From Draconibacterium aestuarii (GTDB lineage: Bacteria > Bacteroidota > Bacteroidia > Bacteroidales > Prolixibacteraceae), in NCBI GenBank assembly GCA_026671195.1, contig JAPOHD010000020.1, positions 237,242 to 301,241 of the forward strand: a stretch of DNA of 64,000 nt, given 5' to 3'. A program made the translations under genes and the position numbers. Position 1 is the stretch's first letter, and each line of letters opens with the position of its first letter. Positions 63,855 through 64,000 of this stretch are shown here, in pieces. The notes below the pieces were generated by a model. That model was not told where the DNA came from. It did no database searches and was given only the letters and a program-made list of their open reading frames with translations.

Positions 63855-63885
63855 GATTTTTCAAAATGCTATACAACGGTTGGTA

Positions 63886-64000
63886 GTCGAGTAGGCAAAG
63901 GGAGTTTCACCCTAAGCCTCTCACAGAACCGTACGTGACAGTCTCCCGTCATACGGCTCTTGTTATACAAATCTAAACGCTTCATCAACCTAATCCAAGT
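63886..64000 (-). mobile_element. Group II intron, 3' end (domains V and VI)
   Basis: On the minus strand the sequence holds a 34-nt domain V hairpin, GAGCCGTATGACGGGAGACT followed by GTCACGTACGGTTC, with the AGC catalytic triad near its base. A domain VI-like stem follows (GAGGCTTAGGG ... CTCCCTTTGCCT), ending near CTACTCGACTACC. These are standard for the 3' end of bacterial group II introns. The rest, with any reverse transcriptase gene, lies beyond the right edge. The exact 3' splice boundary (about 63885-63895) is uncertain. It abuts the AACGGTTGGTA site upstream of the S41 gene. Confidence 0.8.

Noticed and set aside
60573..63885. Canonical class-type integron
   Set aside because: No integrase is visible, and the terminal core AACGGTTGGT does not fit the RYYYAAC/GTTRRRY boxes.

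Overview
The window comes from a Bacteroidota chromosome. The evidence is paired SusC/SusD genes with SusE/F-like lipoproteins, several type IX secretion (T9SS) sorting domains, a PorP/SprF-like protein, a PorZ-like protein, a gene-dense low-GC layout and the near absence of Shine-Dalgarno sites. A marine or sediment member of the Marinilabiliales/Prolixibacteraceae type is my inference and is not proven here. No rRNA or tRNA gene was seen.

Positions 1-20.5 kb hold an alpha-glucan (starch/maltodextrin) utilisation locus. A SusC fragment on the left edge belongs to a neighbouring system. A minus-strand operon encodes an MFS sugar importer, a GH65 maltose-phosphorylase-like enzyme, a SusA-like GH13 enzyme and a GH13 lipoprotein. 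A LacI-type regulator sits behind it, and a plus-strand susC-susD-susE-susF-like operon plus a T9SS-exported GH13 amylase run divergently. The same CAAACGTTTG palindrome lies before both arms, which suggests one LacI regulon: surface amylase cuts starch, SusCDEF bind and import it, periplasmic and lipoprotein GH13 enzymes trim it, and the MFS protein and GH65 finish the work in the cytoplasm.

Positions 20.5-27.1 kb carry a 42-bp tandem repeat and a six-gene minus-strand surface operon: four tandem secreted proteins with a shared C-terminal tail, a T9SS type-B protein and a PorP/SprF-like outer-membrane protein. Positions 27.5-30.5 kb are a PadR / PspC-domain / DUF4252 envelope operon headed by an acidic repeat protein, with a strong candidate operator upstream.

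Positions 31.3-38.2 kb pair an Oar-like TonB-dependent receptor with an OB-fold lipoprotein and, after a terminator, a T9SS-exported endonuclease I, plausibly for using extracellular nucleic acid. Positions 38.4-59.8 kb are mainly housekeeping: nadA, an AraC regulator, a second 42-bp repeat array, ctpA-like protease, dCMP deaminase, SPOR lipoprotein, cysQ, a MEMO1-AMMECR1 fusion, recO, porZ, rdgB, a YfhO-like protein, an AlkD-like protein, an ArsR regulator, a polyprenyl synthase, a DUF2797 protein, an M28 peptidase and a sulfatase.

Positions 60.3-64.0 kb look like an accessory block. Three AT-rich minus-strand genes (Vat/CatB-type acetyltransferase, serine hydrolase, S41 peptidase) are separated by large imperfect palindromes with a recurring AACGGTTGGT site, and the 3' end of a group II intron appears at the right edge.
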